From assembly GCF_008831285.2 (NCBI RefSeq), contig NC_045145.1, forward strand, positions 24,486,802 through 24,550,801: DNA of 64,000 bases, in the 5' to 3' direction. The position numbers and the translations under genes were made by a program. Source of the DNA: Nymphaea colorata (taxonomy: Eukaryota > Streptophyta > Magnoliopsida > Nymphaeales > Nymphaeaceae). Shown here piece by piece: positions 11,420 to 22,920 of this stretch. The notes under the pieces were generated by a model. The model saw nothing but the letters and a program-made list of their open reading frames with translations, had not been told where the DNA came from and ran no database searches. Each line of letters starts with the position of its first letter. Within the stretch, counting starts at the first letter, position 1.

Positions 11420-11760
11420 AAGGCTGGGCCGCAGCAGCCTTCCGTACCAGCCCTATCGGGCTGGGAAAAAGGGGCCCGGGCGGCCCGACTCGTTATCGGG
11501 CCAGCCCAGGTGGGCTCAATAAGACCAATTCAGACTAAAAATTTACTTTTTAAATTTTCTATTAATTTATATATATATTTATAATATTTTATTATAATTA
11601 TATTTATATTATTTTATATTAAAATATATTTTTAAATTTAATCAAACCTGGCTCGGGCTAGGGTTTTCCATGTCAGGCTGGGCTCGAGCACAATTTTTGG
11701 ATGTCGGGCCGGCTCGGGCCCAACTCGCTATCGGGCCTGGCCGGCCAGATGCAGCTTACT
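11420..11760. mobile_element. GC-flanked dispersed repeat, copy A (hAT-like MITE)
   Basis: Two blocks rich in GGGC/GCCC words (11420-11520 and 11645-11750) flank about 120 bp of almost pure AT. The same arrangement with the same words, such as 'gactcgttat' plus GGGC runs and 'tattaatttatatatat', occurs at 63745-64000, and a more diverged version at 51135-51450. The end blocks are roughly inverted copies of each other. It resembles the non-autonomous repeats with GGGC/GCCC-word ends common in plant genomes. The hAT assignment is an inference from end structure, not from a transposase. Confidence 0.55.
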
Positions 11761-13724
11761 TAAGACTGCCTTTGAAGATACATTTCAATAACAGCATTCG
11801 TTTGATATAGGAGCCGCAAAATGAGAATATTAATCAACAACTTACAATACTTTCTTAGTACAAGAACTATTTAATTACATTTAAATTTTAGCAAAGTCTG
11901 AGCCCCTGATCAGCGTAGCCACTTGAGATCCCGTAGGAAATTTTTATATTGACTTTAATGGAACGGCTCCAAATCAAGAGAAACAATATATGTTGGAGTT
12001 CATGCAGGCGGAAGACGCCTGCAACCTCGTTTGCTTCCTTGACAAAGTTAACAGCGGAGGCTCCAAGGTGGGCACGAAGGGCAGGTAATAGCAGCAACTA
12101 AAGAGAGGAAGAAGAATAAGAGAAATAGAAACTGAAGCAAAGAGATTAGCCGGGTTTGCTTTTATGAGCCTCAATTAAAGGTAATCTGAAGATGAGTCCC
12201 TAAATCGTGTAATTGTGGGGCTTATATAACCAGCCTCATAGGTTTCCCCATATGCCCAGCATGCGGTTAGGAACAGTGAAAGATTTCAGGAAAAAGATAA
12301 TGTAAACTCAAAGTTTGTTTTTAATGAAAATCTTCAATTGGAAAACTAGTTGGCAAAGTCTATCTTGTAATTGTGAGCCCCTCCCCTCACCCTTAGGAGT
12401 GGAAGGAATGGCACTATCCAACATCTCTCACTTTGCCACCAATTTGCTTCCACTATGGTGAGTTTTCTCAATCTTTAATTATCTGGTTTTTTATTCATTA
12501 GTTTTCCAACATAACTCAAATCTTTAATATATTTAACTTTAGTTACTAGGTTTCCATAAAAAAGTTTACCGTCTATTATGCGAAAAAATAATTAGTCCCA
12601 TGTGGACCACAAGCTTTACAAATAAATCATCAAGAATTCTTTTGTTAAATATGCTAACAATCACATAAATATTTGAAACTTACTTGAATATTATCTTCTT
12701 GTTCAACAATGAAATTATCCTGGACACTTTTTTTATTTCTAATTTTGTGCACAAAAATAAATGCAACAAAAATAGTCTAATTAAAGGGTCTATTAAACCC
12801 TTTTTGTCATTCAACAAGGCATCATTCTTACACAAAGTAACTCACTTACAGTTACAATGGTGTAATCATATAACTGAAATATTCAATTAGGCTCCCACTT
12901 TTCAAACATTTACATCATCATCTAATCGAATTGGCAACATTCTCAATCTTTATTTTGACTTTATGTAAACTAATGATCTCAAGTACTATTTTAAATTGTA
13001 CAGCGATTTTTCATCTTGTCCTTTCTTTATCTATAGTTAACTCACTACGTAGTTTTCACAACTAACTGTTAATATCCAGGTTGTCACAAGCAACTTTATT
13101 GTTTACTGACATGATAGTCTTTCCATTTATTTCATCAAGGTCAATACGTAGCTCCACCAATAAATGTATGCAAGAGCAATTCAAATATAGCTAATGAGCT
13201 TTAAACTTTTGTGAAAATTATCAATGTCTGAAGAATAGAGGAATTGGACTCAATTGGTCATTTCCTTAACTAATCCATAAATTGATCTACTAGATAATCA
13301 TTGAATCACTAATAAGCTTCAGCCTGACCACTTATTAGAATATCAAATAAATGAAATTTGATCATTATTAGGATCATTATATTTGTACTCTTGGAATAAT
13401 TTCATCTCATGCAAGAAAACATCACAAACCCTTCTTATGGATGTTTGGTTGCCAAATACATATGCATTTTCAAGCATACTCTTATAGAAGGATCATTGGG
13501 TACCTAATACATATGCATTTGCAATCATATTCTTCAACTTCTAGATTAGATTTGCATTTTGACATGCATTATAGATCTCCAAAGATATTGACATGAATCT
13601 AGTTAGTAGGGATCTCATTGTATTCAAGAGCTTTACCTTCCACCGCATGAGCAAATAATGAAATCAAATTCATTCTCCAAAAAAATTTTGCTTAGTAGCA
13701 TACTAGCATAATTTGATCCACAAG
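11761..13724. other. Intergenic DNA without a supported gene
   Basis: A TATA-like 'cttatataa' on the minus strand near 12222 and open frames on the minus strand at 11888-12174 were examined, but these frames have no ATG at a sensible place and no family match. The rest is AT-rich with no recognisable feature. Confidence 0.4.
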
Positions 13725-15200
13725 TAAACAAATAACATGATATGTTTGGATCTAATACAAACAAGATATGGGTTTAATCATATATCCAAATAAATTCAAA
13801 TCCGAATGAAAGTTGTATGTATGGTAGATCTTAACCAATAATAGATCAAATCCTCAACGCTACACGAATATAAAGATTCATATGACATTAACATTGATCC
13901 AAACAAAAAATATCCACAATACGACTAATGTGGATTAAACACTAATGATCCATATTGAAATATTATACAATATGATTCAACAACCGTGTTTGGACCCAAA
14001 TAAAAGCCCAATTCTTAAAAAAGGTGAAACAAAAATTTCCTTTACCTTTGAGATGATGTGATCTAGATCCATACTAATCCATCACTTTTATGAGTAAATA
14101 AAATTTTTCATCTGCTAGCACTTTAGTGCTACAAGTCTTTGAATAAAAGAATTCGTACTAATATGGATTTCAGATCAAGAGTGTTATAGTACACCTCTTG
14201 AGCAAGTCCTAAAAACAAATTCATTCTCAAAAAAGAGCAAAAGAAAACCTAGTCAATAGCCATGCAGAATGATTTGGATCTAGGAAGATAATAGATATCA
14301 CAATATTACTAGATCCAAAAAGCAAACTTGATAACATACATTGGGTCTAATACAAACAAGATATGGATTTTAACCAATATCCAAATGAATTTATAGATAC
14401 GAATCTGTCATGTGCCAAGCCTATCATAGGTTGAATCACCCATTGTCTAAGAATGTCGCGTTACATCTCCTAGCATAACCCACATACAATAATATAATAG
14501 TTCCTTTCATCCTTAACTACTCCTTTAAAACTAGGATGAGCATAATATAGTCTTCTTTAGTCTTTCTTCAGATAATATTCCTTCATAAGGAACAAAAGGA
14601 ATTCATCCTTTAGCACTCGAGTGGTACTTACATTAAATATGTACAACACAATTTTTAGAATATGATAAAATCATTAGATCTAAAAATCAATGACAATATA
14701 TTCAGATCCAATATAAGCAGGTTATAGATCTTAAACAAAAGGTCTAACAAATTAAATCAGATCATGCTCAAAAGGGTATAAGGTTTACAATGAGATCCAA
14801 ATTCAATAGCTAAATGGATATAAAAAATTCAGGTCATATCTAATATCAGCATGGACCATGTACCCAAAAGTGAAACAAATATTCAAAAAGCAAACATGAT
14901 TACATATAGTTGAACCAATATAAATAGGATATGAATTTTTAACCAATATTCAAACAATTCAGATCTGAATACGTCATGAACCAAACTGAATATAAACGTG
15001 GATCTTAAGTAACGATTAGATCCAAAGCGAAATTCCAACTAGTTATATGGATTCAGATCATACCAATTTGGATCCAGGTCATACTAATCTAGATCCAAAC
15101 ACAAAGATATCCACTATAGTATCAATATGTATTTAAACAAGAAAAAGGATCCAAGTTCAAATACGATAAGACCATGATTTAACATAATATCCAGATCTAG
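13725..15200. repeat. Degenerate long-period repeats
   Basis: A phrase of roughly 'aacatgata', 'gatctaatacaaacaagatatgg', 'taaccaatatccaaat' and 'cagatctgaa' recurs near 13730, 14325, 14690, 14900 and, more weakly, 15150. Units are separated by about 200-600 bp of related AT-rich text. They are strongly diverged. This may be an old tandem array or the untranslated region of a decayed retrotransposon. No coding sequence is visible. Confidence 0.4.
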
Positions 15201-16295
15201 ATATGATTTTAGTTAGCGCCACAAACAGAAATACAAAGTTCATAACATCAGTATTTTCTAGCATTGATCCCCCTTATGTATAATCTCTATATGTGGTTTT
15301 CACCCAACTAAAGATTGAGGCTGAAACATTCTCTATAAGCCTGTTTACGTAGTTTCAAAACAAGCAGGTCGAATCGATTTCTAACAGGGAGCCATGTACT
15401 TGAATTTAGTTGGAAACAACTTTTCCGAAATGCCATGCTATTTTTTAACCACTTTTAACGATCTTCTATAAGTAAAGTGTCCTGAGTTAAAACTTATAAA
15501 ACTTTAACCATGTTCACGAAGACTATAAAAATTATTGGGGTGTCAATATGATTTTTAAAGTTGTGGGATAAATACTTCTTTTCTTGATCTTTTTTCTTTT
15601 TTTATTCATTGCTTTCTCTCTCCTCTCATCTCGACCTTTCTCTTCTTTCTCTGCTATGGTTTCCTTTCTGTAGCAGTGGTTGTTTACGGCAACCGGCGAT
15701 CGGTGAGCGTCGACAAATCACCAGACAAAAATCTGATGTCTCGGTTCTCAAAGGCAGCAAGACATTGGAAAGAAACAGACGAACAACGCACTTCCTCTTC
15801 TTTGGTTTTCCACAAGGGTTTAAATTCACAGAGAGGAAACAAGGAGGTTCCAGGGCTCACGATGTGCATCTTTTCTCATTTTTCACCATCTTTCCTCTCT
15901 TCCTTCTCTCGAACGGTCACCGTAGGTAAGTCGACCAGAGTTGCGTCCGGCGAGAACCGATGACCTGCTATCCGGTTAGAAGCGACGGTGGGAAGCGGGT
16001 AGGCTGACATGGGCTTTGTTGTGTCAGTTTAAAACATTTTAGTTTAATATATATAAAAAAATTTAAAACTTTCTATTTGGAGCCCCTTCCGGTGAGTATC
16101 GGCGACCTAAAAGAATGGATGTTGTGGGGCGGAGGGAGCAACAGTGATACAAGGCTTCGCGGCGTAGATAGCCGGCTAGATGTGAAGGTTCAGCAGCACC
16201 GTCAGCAGCGACCGAGGGTTGTTGTGAGTTTGCCGAAAAAGAGGCGGTGGCGGATTATATGGCAATGTCAGAAGCAAAAAAACAACGGTACCTTC
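15201..16295 (+). other. Unidentified GC-richer segment, left flank of the copia insertion
   Basis: From about 15600 base composition rises and several overlapping open frames appear (for example 15609-15929 and 16077-16301), none with a recognisable domain. A 'gtaggtaagt' donor-like site lies near 15922. If the copia element at 16296-24146 and its target duplication are taken out, an open frame from 16172 would continue to a TAA at 24273-24275, about 83 codons, so the insertion may have split an older open frame. That frame resembles nothing I know. Confidence 0.25.
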
Positions 16296-16678
16296 TGCTA
16301 AAAATCAAAATGAAGAAATAATTAAAGGGACATGAATTTTTAAAGTGGTTCAGCCAATGGGCCTACGTCCATTGCTTTATCATTTTTTGCTTGCCTCCCT
16401 TTGGTGGAGAGGCTCATTTATATAGAGGAGTTACATAAGGGATCTCTAGTTCCTAAAAGACATGACTTTTCATCTTTCAACATACATAACTTTTCATCCC
16501 TCAAGAAACTTGGCTTTTCATCTCTCAAAAGACATGTCTTTTCATCTCATAGGAGACATGACTTTACATGACTTTTCAGCTTCCAACAGACATGACTTTT
16601 CATCTCTTAAGAGATATGACTTTTCATTTCTCAAGTAATTCACATTGAGAGCCTTCTTGGTGTTTCTTTCTGTTAACA
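16296..16678 (-). repeat. Copia 3' LTR, 383 bp
   Basis: Matches 23782-24146 over its whole length and ends in TTAACA. It carries seven units of a 24-bp tandem repeat (about 16456-16632), one of them lengthened by about 10 bases. The polypurine tract lies directly inside it at 16679-16690. Confidence 0.92.
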
Positions 16679-16690
16679 TCCCCCCGCAAG
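16679..16690 (-). other. Polypurine tract of the copia element
   Basis: On the minus strand this is a purine run with six G residues directly before the 3' LTR, the expected site for plus-strand DNA priming. Confidence 0.85.
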
Positions 16691-16934
16691 CTCAATGCTC
16701 CAACAATGAGATTGAGTTTGTTAATTATTTGATAATGATGCTGCTTACTAAGTGGCTTAATTAAAATATCGGCAACCTGATATTTGGAAGAGATGTACTG
16801 AATTTTCAAATCTCCTTTAGCCAATTTTTCTCGAACAAAATGAAGGTCAATCTCTATGTGTTTGCTGCGGCTATGATACATAGGATGAGCTGCAAGATAG
16901 GCAGCGTTGATGTTGTCGCACCATAATATGGGAG
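16691..16934 (-). pseudogene. Copia RNase H, C-terminal part
   Basis: This encodes the end of the copia polyprotein: a segment with 'NINAAYLAAHPMYHSRSKHI', then 'DLHFVREKLAKGDL' and 'VADILIKPLSKQ', which close RNase H in this family. It continues the reading frame of 19878-20100, from which it is separated by the solo LTR at 16935-19877. The boundary at 16930-16934 is one copy of the target duplication gggag. Confidence 0.9.
16930..16934. other. Target site duplication gggag, left copy
   Basis: Identical to 19878-19882. The RNase H frame is continuous only if one copy and everything between the two are removed, which confirms that this is the target site. Confidence 0.9.
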
Positions 16935-17124
16935 TGTTATCACCCCAAATTTTTTAAAAAAACGGGCCTATTAAAATTTTGGGTCTATTATCTTTAAAAA
17001 TGAATTTAAAATCCAAGTTTAGATCCAAAATCCAAGTTTAGATCCAAATCTAGCATTTCAAACTCAAAATCCAATTATCAAATTCAAATTAGATCCAAAA
17101 TCTGACTTTCATATCCAAATTAGA

Positions 17125-17552
17125 GCAAGACCCAATTGCCCTCCTTTTGACAAAAAACTCCTTTAGAGGGTAATTTTGGTTTTTTTGATGGGCAAGACCC
17201 ATTTGCCCCTCCTTTTGACAAAAAAACTCGTTTTAGAGAGTGATTTTGGTCTTTTTCGTAGGCAAGACCCATTTGTCTCTCCTTTTCACAAAAGAACCTC
17301 ATTTTAGAAGGCCATTTTGGTCTTTTTGTTGGGTAAGACCCATTTGCCCCTCCTTTTGACAAAAAAACGTCTTTTTAGAGGGCGATTTTGGTCTTTTTGG
17401 TGGGCAGGACTCATTTACCCCTCCTTTTGACAAAAAAAACTCCTTTTAGAGGGAGATTTTGGTCTTTTTGATGGGCAAGACTCATTTGCCCCTCCACCCC
17501 TCCTTTTAACAAAAAACCTTCTTTTGGAGGGCGATTTTGGTCTTTTTGGGTG
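17125..17552. repeat. ~70-bp tandem repeat, about six units
   Basis: Each unit begins 'gcaagacccatttgcccctc', continues through 'cttttgacaaaaaa' and ends 'gattttggtctttttg'. Units differ by small indels, and the sixth has an internal 'ccacccctc' duplication. The open frame over it on the minus strand (17120-17362) simply translates the repeat. Confidence 0.92.
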
Positions 17553-17720
17553 GACAAAAGGCCAACCCATTTTAAAAAAATATTTTGATAAGCCTAATGG
17601 CTAATCATACCCATTTTCAAACCATTTCTTTTTCAAAATAATTCAAAATTGTGTGAAATTTGGATCAAAATGGGGTGAAATTCAAAAAAAATCAAATTTT
17701 GGGTTTTGGCTCCAAAATCC

Positions 17721-17730
17721 TTTATAAATA
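17721..17730 (+). promoter_or_regulatory. TATA-like box inside the solo LTR
   Basis: 'tttataaata' followed after about 30 bp by a leader-like stretch and, at about 17881, a good splice donor 'aaggtaagt'. This layout fits the U3/R boundary of an LTR read on the plus strand. No transcript evidence is available. Confidence 0.5.
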
Positions 17731-19877
17731 CCCTCCATATCCCTCCTCTTGGGCAAGAGTTGGCCTTGAGAGAAACCATAGAATATTCTCAAATGAAAAC
17801 TTAGGGTTTCTCTTGAGTTCTTTCTCTCTCTCTCTTCCTCTTTCCATTTCACTTCATCTTCGACATCATGGAGCTTCATTCAAGGTAAGTCCAAAATCAT
17901 TCAAAAGAGGGATCATTTCCAATATCAATCACATTCGAGGTATTTAATCTTCCTCTATTTCTATTTTCATTTCTTCTTCTCTCCATGGCATTTTCAATAT
18001 CATTCATATCCGAGGTATGTAAACCTCCATTTTTATTTCCTCCTTTTCTTTCTTCTTCCTCTCCCCATGGCCAATATGAGATAGCCCTCAATCTTTATTT
18101 TTAGGGTTAAGAGGCTAAGCTCAAGTGCACCGGGAGCACGAGAAGATGAAATGATCTTTTATTTTCATGTTTAAATCATTCAATCATTCCTTTTCATATC
18201 TTCCTTTTCCTCTTACCGTATCCTCATGGCCGTGCAAGGTAGCTCAAATGATCCGGAATCAAGAGCTACTCTTGAGTGCACCGGGAGTATGAGCAAGACG
18301 GAACAAAATCCATATCTTCATTTATCTCCAAAAATATACTTGATATATTGTCTTCATTCATCATTCATGCTTGAAATGATGCTCATGCATGATATTCTAA
18401 TCTTTCTTTTATATGACTCAATGCACGGTGAGAGTGAGTGTTTGGGGTTGGGATTTGTTCTTGTGATTTTTGAGGTTGGGGCTTGTCCAACCCGGAAAAA
18501 CCCTCACAAATATGTACATATTAAAAATGCATCTTCATGTCATTACGTGTAGTTTCCTTCTCGATCATATAATTAGGAACCCAAACGAGTGCCTCGTTAT
18601 ATTGCTTGATTTTCTTCCATACCCAACGGTGGAAGAAACATATTCCCTTATAACCAAAATCATAACATTCTATTTTCTAAAACATTTTCAAAAGAAACCC
18701 CTCTAATACGGCCTTCGAGACTTAACTTAGGTTTGAGCCCAAGTTCCCTTTCGGCATATATCAAAATTTGAAGTTGGCTATTTTCAAATTATTCATTGAT
18801 TTTCATATTCATGAAGACGTATGTGTGCACATGAATATCTTTCTTTGTTGTTTCTCTCTCTATGATTTAAGATATTTTTATAAACTCTTATATACATATA
18901 TTTAAATATATATATAAACATGTATTCCATTTTAAAGTCTTCATTTCTCTTTCTAAAATGATATTCTCTTCTCTACTTGATATAAACATCATTTTCATAA
19001 GCTTTCATAAATGTTTACAAATGCATACCTTTCTCTTTCAAAACATGTGATTTTATGATTTTCAAGATCTCTTTGTCTCTTTCTTTCTCTATATCTCTCT
19101 TGGGATGTAGTCTTTCATCTTTTTCGTTCTTTCAATATCTTACCATTTAAGATTTTAATTTTTCATTTGCCAACTTCATCAAGACCACAAACCAAGTAAT
19201 GACCCAATATTGGAATCATATTTGATGGTCTACAATCTCAATCTATTTTCAAAAATTTCTTATATATATGTATATATATAAGTATGAAAACAAAAATCTT
19301 AGATGTATGTGATGGTAGGAATGTCATTAGATGAATGTTGTGGCAGGAATGCTTCATTCTCTTTTAATCATATAGGATCAATGCATTCATGCATTCACAT
19401 TCACTTAATATCACAAATGAGCACAATCACATCTCTAAAAGAACTTAAGCAAGATGAGATGAAGCTCTAACTAGGTGGTAACCAAATTAGAGCAAAATCT
19501 CAAACTTACTTAATGTCTTAAGAGAACACTAAAGTAATTTGAAAATGATTTTTCAAGTGATATTCATAAGGATTTTTCGATTCTAGTTTTCTCTAAAATA
19601 TTTACATTCTCAAGCAACTCTTCAAAAATCTTTTCAAAAGTTTGAAACATCAAACTTTTAATATTTTTCAACACCACATATAGAATCAAAAAGATGTTTA
19701 AGTCAAAACGAAATGCATCAACGACAAACATAGCCCTTGGGTTGATTACCCCTGGTAAAAGCACCGAGAACGGTCGATCCTCGTATGGACGGGCGAGTCC
19801 CTTTCTTCCTTATTTCAAAATAAAACCTCATTTTTTTGGAGCTCTCCAAAACCAATAAAAATTTTGGGATGCAAATA

Positions 19878-20100
19878 GGGAGGTTGTGATTGATCAACAC
19901 AAAGTTCTTTTAATAAAAATTGTAACCACATGATTTTAGCAGTAGTATTGGCAATAGATCGATACTCTGCCTCAATACTAGAACGGACAACTGACTGCTT
20001 TTTAGCACTCCATGAAACTAGATTGGATCCAATAAACACTGCATATCCACCTGTACACTGTCAATCATCAAGACATCCTGCCCAATCTGCATCACTGTAA
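19878..20100 (-). pseudogene. Copia RNase H, N-terminal part
   Basis: Shows 'AYSDADWAGCLDD' (from about 20100) and '[20 protein letters not shown]' (about 19958-20017), the first acidic residues and the second motif of copia RNase H, which degrades RNA in the RNA-DNA hybrid. A frame break lies between 20040 and 20061. The frame stops at the gggag target duplication and resumes at 16934. Confidence 0.9.
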
Positions 20101-21287
20101 GCATTAATATTTAAAACTGAGCTAGGTCTAATAACAAGACCATAATCAATATTTTGTTTCAAATATCTTAGGATTCTCTTTATGGCATCCCAATGGGCAT
20201 TAATAGGATGATGTATGTATTGACAAACCTTGTTGATAGTATAAGAGATGTTTGGATGAGTCATAGTAGAGTATTGAAGAGCACCAACAATGTTGCGATA
20301 AAGAGTTGGATCATAAAAATTTGATCTAGTTAGAGCAGATAAATTAGGGGAGCATGCCATGGGAGTTGAAACTCCCTTAGCTCCAAGCATATTTGTTCTT
20401 TTGAGAAGCTTGAATATGTACTTCTTTTGAGACAATATTAGCTTATTGTCAATTCTTTTTGCTTTTATGTCCAAAAAAAAATGAAGCTCATCCAGATCTT
20501 TAATGGCAAACTCACTTTTGAATTGACAAATAATTTTATGAATATCTTCAGGTGAGCTTCCTGTTACGGTCAGGTCATCCACGTATACCAAAACATATAG
20601 AAGTATTTTTCTTTTTCTCAAAATAAAAAGAGATGAATCTGTTTGAGCCCCTTTTAGACCAAGATTTTGGAGGAATAGACTAAGACAGGCAAACCATGCC
20701 CTAGGAGCCTGTTTTAAACCATATAAAGCACGTTCAAGCTTGCATACATGATTTGGGAAAGAATCATTTTGAAATCCATGTGGTTGAACCATATAAACTT
20801 CTTCTAAATAGATCCATATAGGAATACATTTTGAATATCCAGCTGATGTATTTTCCATTTGTGACTAATAGAAATAGTCAATACTGTCTGAATTGTAGTA
20901 GGCTTCACAACAGGGCTGAAGGTTTCAGTATAGTCAATTCCTTCTTTTTACTATACCCCTTGGTGACGAGTCTAACCTTGTATCTTTCCAATGATCCATC
21001 TGTCTTTCGCTTGATTTTGAACACCCATTTACATCCTACAATATGTTTGGCTTCATTCTTTGGAACAAGTTTCCGAGTACTGTTCCGAATAAGAGCATCA
21101 TATTCTTCTTGCATGGCCTTCCTCCAATTTTCATCTTCACATGATTCCTTAAACTTGAGGGTTCTTTGTCTTCAAGAATAGTGGAGACAAGAGCTCTTGG
21201 AAGAGAGTGTTCGTTAGAAAAATATGTATGGAACTCATTATATTTAGAATTAGATTTAAATATTCTCACTTGAGATCTAGTAGTCAT
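20061..21287 (-). pseudogene. Copia reverse transcriptase (RVT_2), broken
   Basis: This encodes the copia reverse transcriptase. In order it shows the linker 'LVPKNEAKHIVGCKWVFKIK' (about 21010-21070), 'LERALYGLKQAPRAW' (about 20694-20738), the catalytic 'LVYVDDLTVTG' at 20559-20591, 'FLDIKAKR' and 'LSQKKYIFKLLKRTNML', then 'YRNIVGALQYSTMTHPNISY'. The two catalytic aspartates of YVDD are present. The frame is broken near 20860-20950 (start of the palm) and near 21140-21190, so no single open frame spans it. It lies between integrase and RNase H as expected. Confidence 0.93.
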
Positions 21288-21493
21288 AGGATAGACTCTT
21301 TCTTAATTTGGTTCATTTTCATTGGATTGGGTTGGCTCCTCATTTCCAAGAGTTTCAGGTTGAGATTCACTATTTGTTTCAGACTGAAGTAAGGGTTCAT
21401 CTGATATTGTGGAGGTACTAGATGATGGTATTGTAGGGTTTGAGAACTGATATTCATGAGGGGAGGTTAAAATAATAGCTTGGTTTTGAGTTT

Positions 21494-22520
21494 CTAGATC
21501 TTGAGTTCTAGTTTCTTGAGTATCAATAAAAGAAAAATTTTTCTCATTAAATTGGAAATGTGTTGAAATATAGATTTTACCGATTCGTACACCCGAACAA
21601 TAATATCCTTTTTGTTGAGGAGCATAACCCAAGAAAACCATCTTTCAGAACGGTCATCTAATTTATTTTTCTGATAAGCTCTTAGACAATGAAAGTATTC
21701 ACATCCAAAGATTTTGAGGAAGCCATAATCAGGTTTCTCTTTGAACAATTTTTTCAAAGGAGAAGCAAAATCAAGAATCTTGGTTGGCATTCGGTTAATA
21801 AAAAATACAGCAGTACAAAAAGCATAGGACCAAAAGTTCTTGGTAATATTACGTTCTGCCATTAGAGAAAAACTTGTTTCAACAATATGTTTATGTCTCC
21901 TCTCAGCTGCTCCATTTTGTTCAGGGGTGTGAGGACATGATATTCTATGACCAATCCCATTATCGACAAGATATGTTTGAAGCCCTTGAAATTCTCTCCC
22001 CAATCTGAGTGAAAATATTTTATCTTATGCCCAGTGAGATTTTCAGAAAGTGCCTTGAAAGCTTTGAAAACATGACTGACGTCTGATTTTTATTTCATCA
22101 AATAAATCCAAGTATATATTGAAAAGGCATCCATAAAAATCACATAGTACATAAAACCATTTACACTCTCCACTAGGGCTGGACCTCATACATCAGAATA
22201 AATGAGTTCAAGCGGACGTTTCACCTTATTTGAAATAGCATTAAATGAAAGTTTATGACTCTTAGTTTTTGACAAGCTTCCACAAATAATTCAAACAATC
22301 ATCATAATAAGACAAATCACACTTGTTCAAAACCTTTTTAACAATGGAAAATGAAGGGTGACCAAGTCTTTTGTGCCACTGCCCAATAGTATGTTTTTCT
22401 CCAATTGTGCTTCCTTTTTTCTGCTACTAAGGTCTATCTTATACAGCCCATCACTGCTCGTTCCTTGATGAAGAATTTTTCTCGTTCCCTGCTGCTTAAC
22501 ATAGCACATATTAGTATGAA
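21494..22520 (-). pseudogene. Copia integrase with pre-integrase domain, broken
   Basis: The pre-integrase region (about 22327-22509) includes 'TSSDGLYKIDL'. The integrase core follows, with 'LVDNGIGHRISCPHTPEQNG' (about 21911-21970) and 'AAERRHKHIVETS', the usual spacing from the second catalytic aspartate to the glutamate. Then come 'WSYAFCTAVFFINRMPTKIL' and the C-terminal 'FGCEYFH'. Between 22004 and 22330 the frame is interrupted several times. The enzyme would have inserted element DNA into the host genome and cannot work now. Confidence 0.9.
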
Positions 22521-22599
22521 ACTAAAAATAGAGTCGTTATCCTTAGAAAAATGTTGTACAGATAACAAGTTTTTGTTATTTTGGGCACATAAGGAGATC

Positions 22600-22920
22600 A
22601 TTTAAAACTAAATTTTGAGATGTCTTTGAAGAACCAATATGAAAAATCTCATACCTGATTCATCTCTGATTTTTACAGCATCTCCACCTTTGTATTTGTC
22701 ATGAATGGACAAGTTATTGATATCATTGGTGATGTGATGAGTCGCACCGGAGTCAGGATGCCAATTGTCATCTCCAATGTCTTGATTCAGAGTAATAAAG
22801 AAACTGCATGATAATGCTTGAGGAGACGTTGTCTTTTTTCCTTTAAGCAAGTTAGTATATGACCAACAAAACTTTGCAATATGACCAACTTTTCCACATA
22901 TTTGGCAGACAAGACGATCA
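22600..22920 (-). pseudogene. Copia zinc knuckle and protease region
   Basis: A CCHC knuckle with spacing CX2CX4HX4C ('CQICGKVGHIAKFC', about 22868-22909) ends the Gag. It is followed after about 40 residues by 'WHPDSGATHHITND' (about 22720-22761), the copia aspartic protease site with its DSGA catalytic motif. The frame shifts between knuckle and protease. Confidence 0.9.

Larger units (their letters stand above)
16935..19877. mobile_element. Gypsy-like solo LTR of 2943 bp nested in copia RNase H
   Basis: It begins 'tgttatcaccccaaa', like many plant gypsy LTRs, and ends 'ttttgggatgcaaata', probably a decayed CA end. A second family member at 48340-49674 ends 'gcaaaca'. The insertion has a perfect 5-bp target duplication (gggag). 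No gag, pol, PBS or polypurine tract lies inside, and no second internal LTR copy was found, so a solo LTR is the simplest reading, although very long for one. It contains a ~70-bp tandem array (17125-17552), a TATA-like box (17721), a splice-donor-like 'aaggtaagt' near 17881, and two further short duplications near 17905-18080 and 18115-18290. Open frames inside are not genes. Confidence 0.8.

Noticed and set aside
11888-12230. Possible small secreted peptide gene on the minus strand behind a TATA-like box
   Set aside because: The hydrophobic frame has no ATG start, only a TTG, and neither overlapping frame matches a family. The TATA-like word alone is not evidence in AT-rich DNA.
17120-17362. 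80-codon lysine/proline-rich open frame
   Set aside because: Translation of the 70-bp tandem repeat inside the solo LTR.
17125-17552. CRISPR-like array
   Set aside because: Units are contiguous with no unique spacers and the genome is a plant; it is a simple tandem repeat.
16935-19877. Mutator-like element, because the two ends look weakly inverted ('tgttatcacccc' and 'tgcatccc')
   Set aside because: The copia frame fixes a perfect 5-bp target duplication, which fits an LTR element; the 9-bp duplication expected of Mutator matches poorly.
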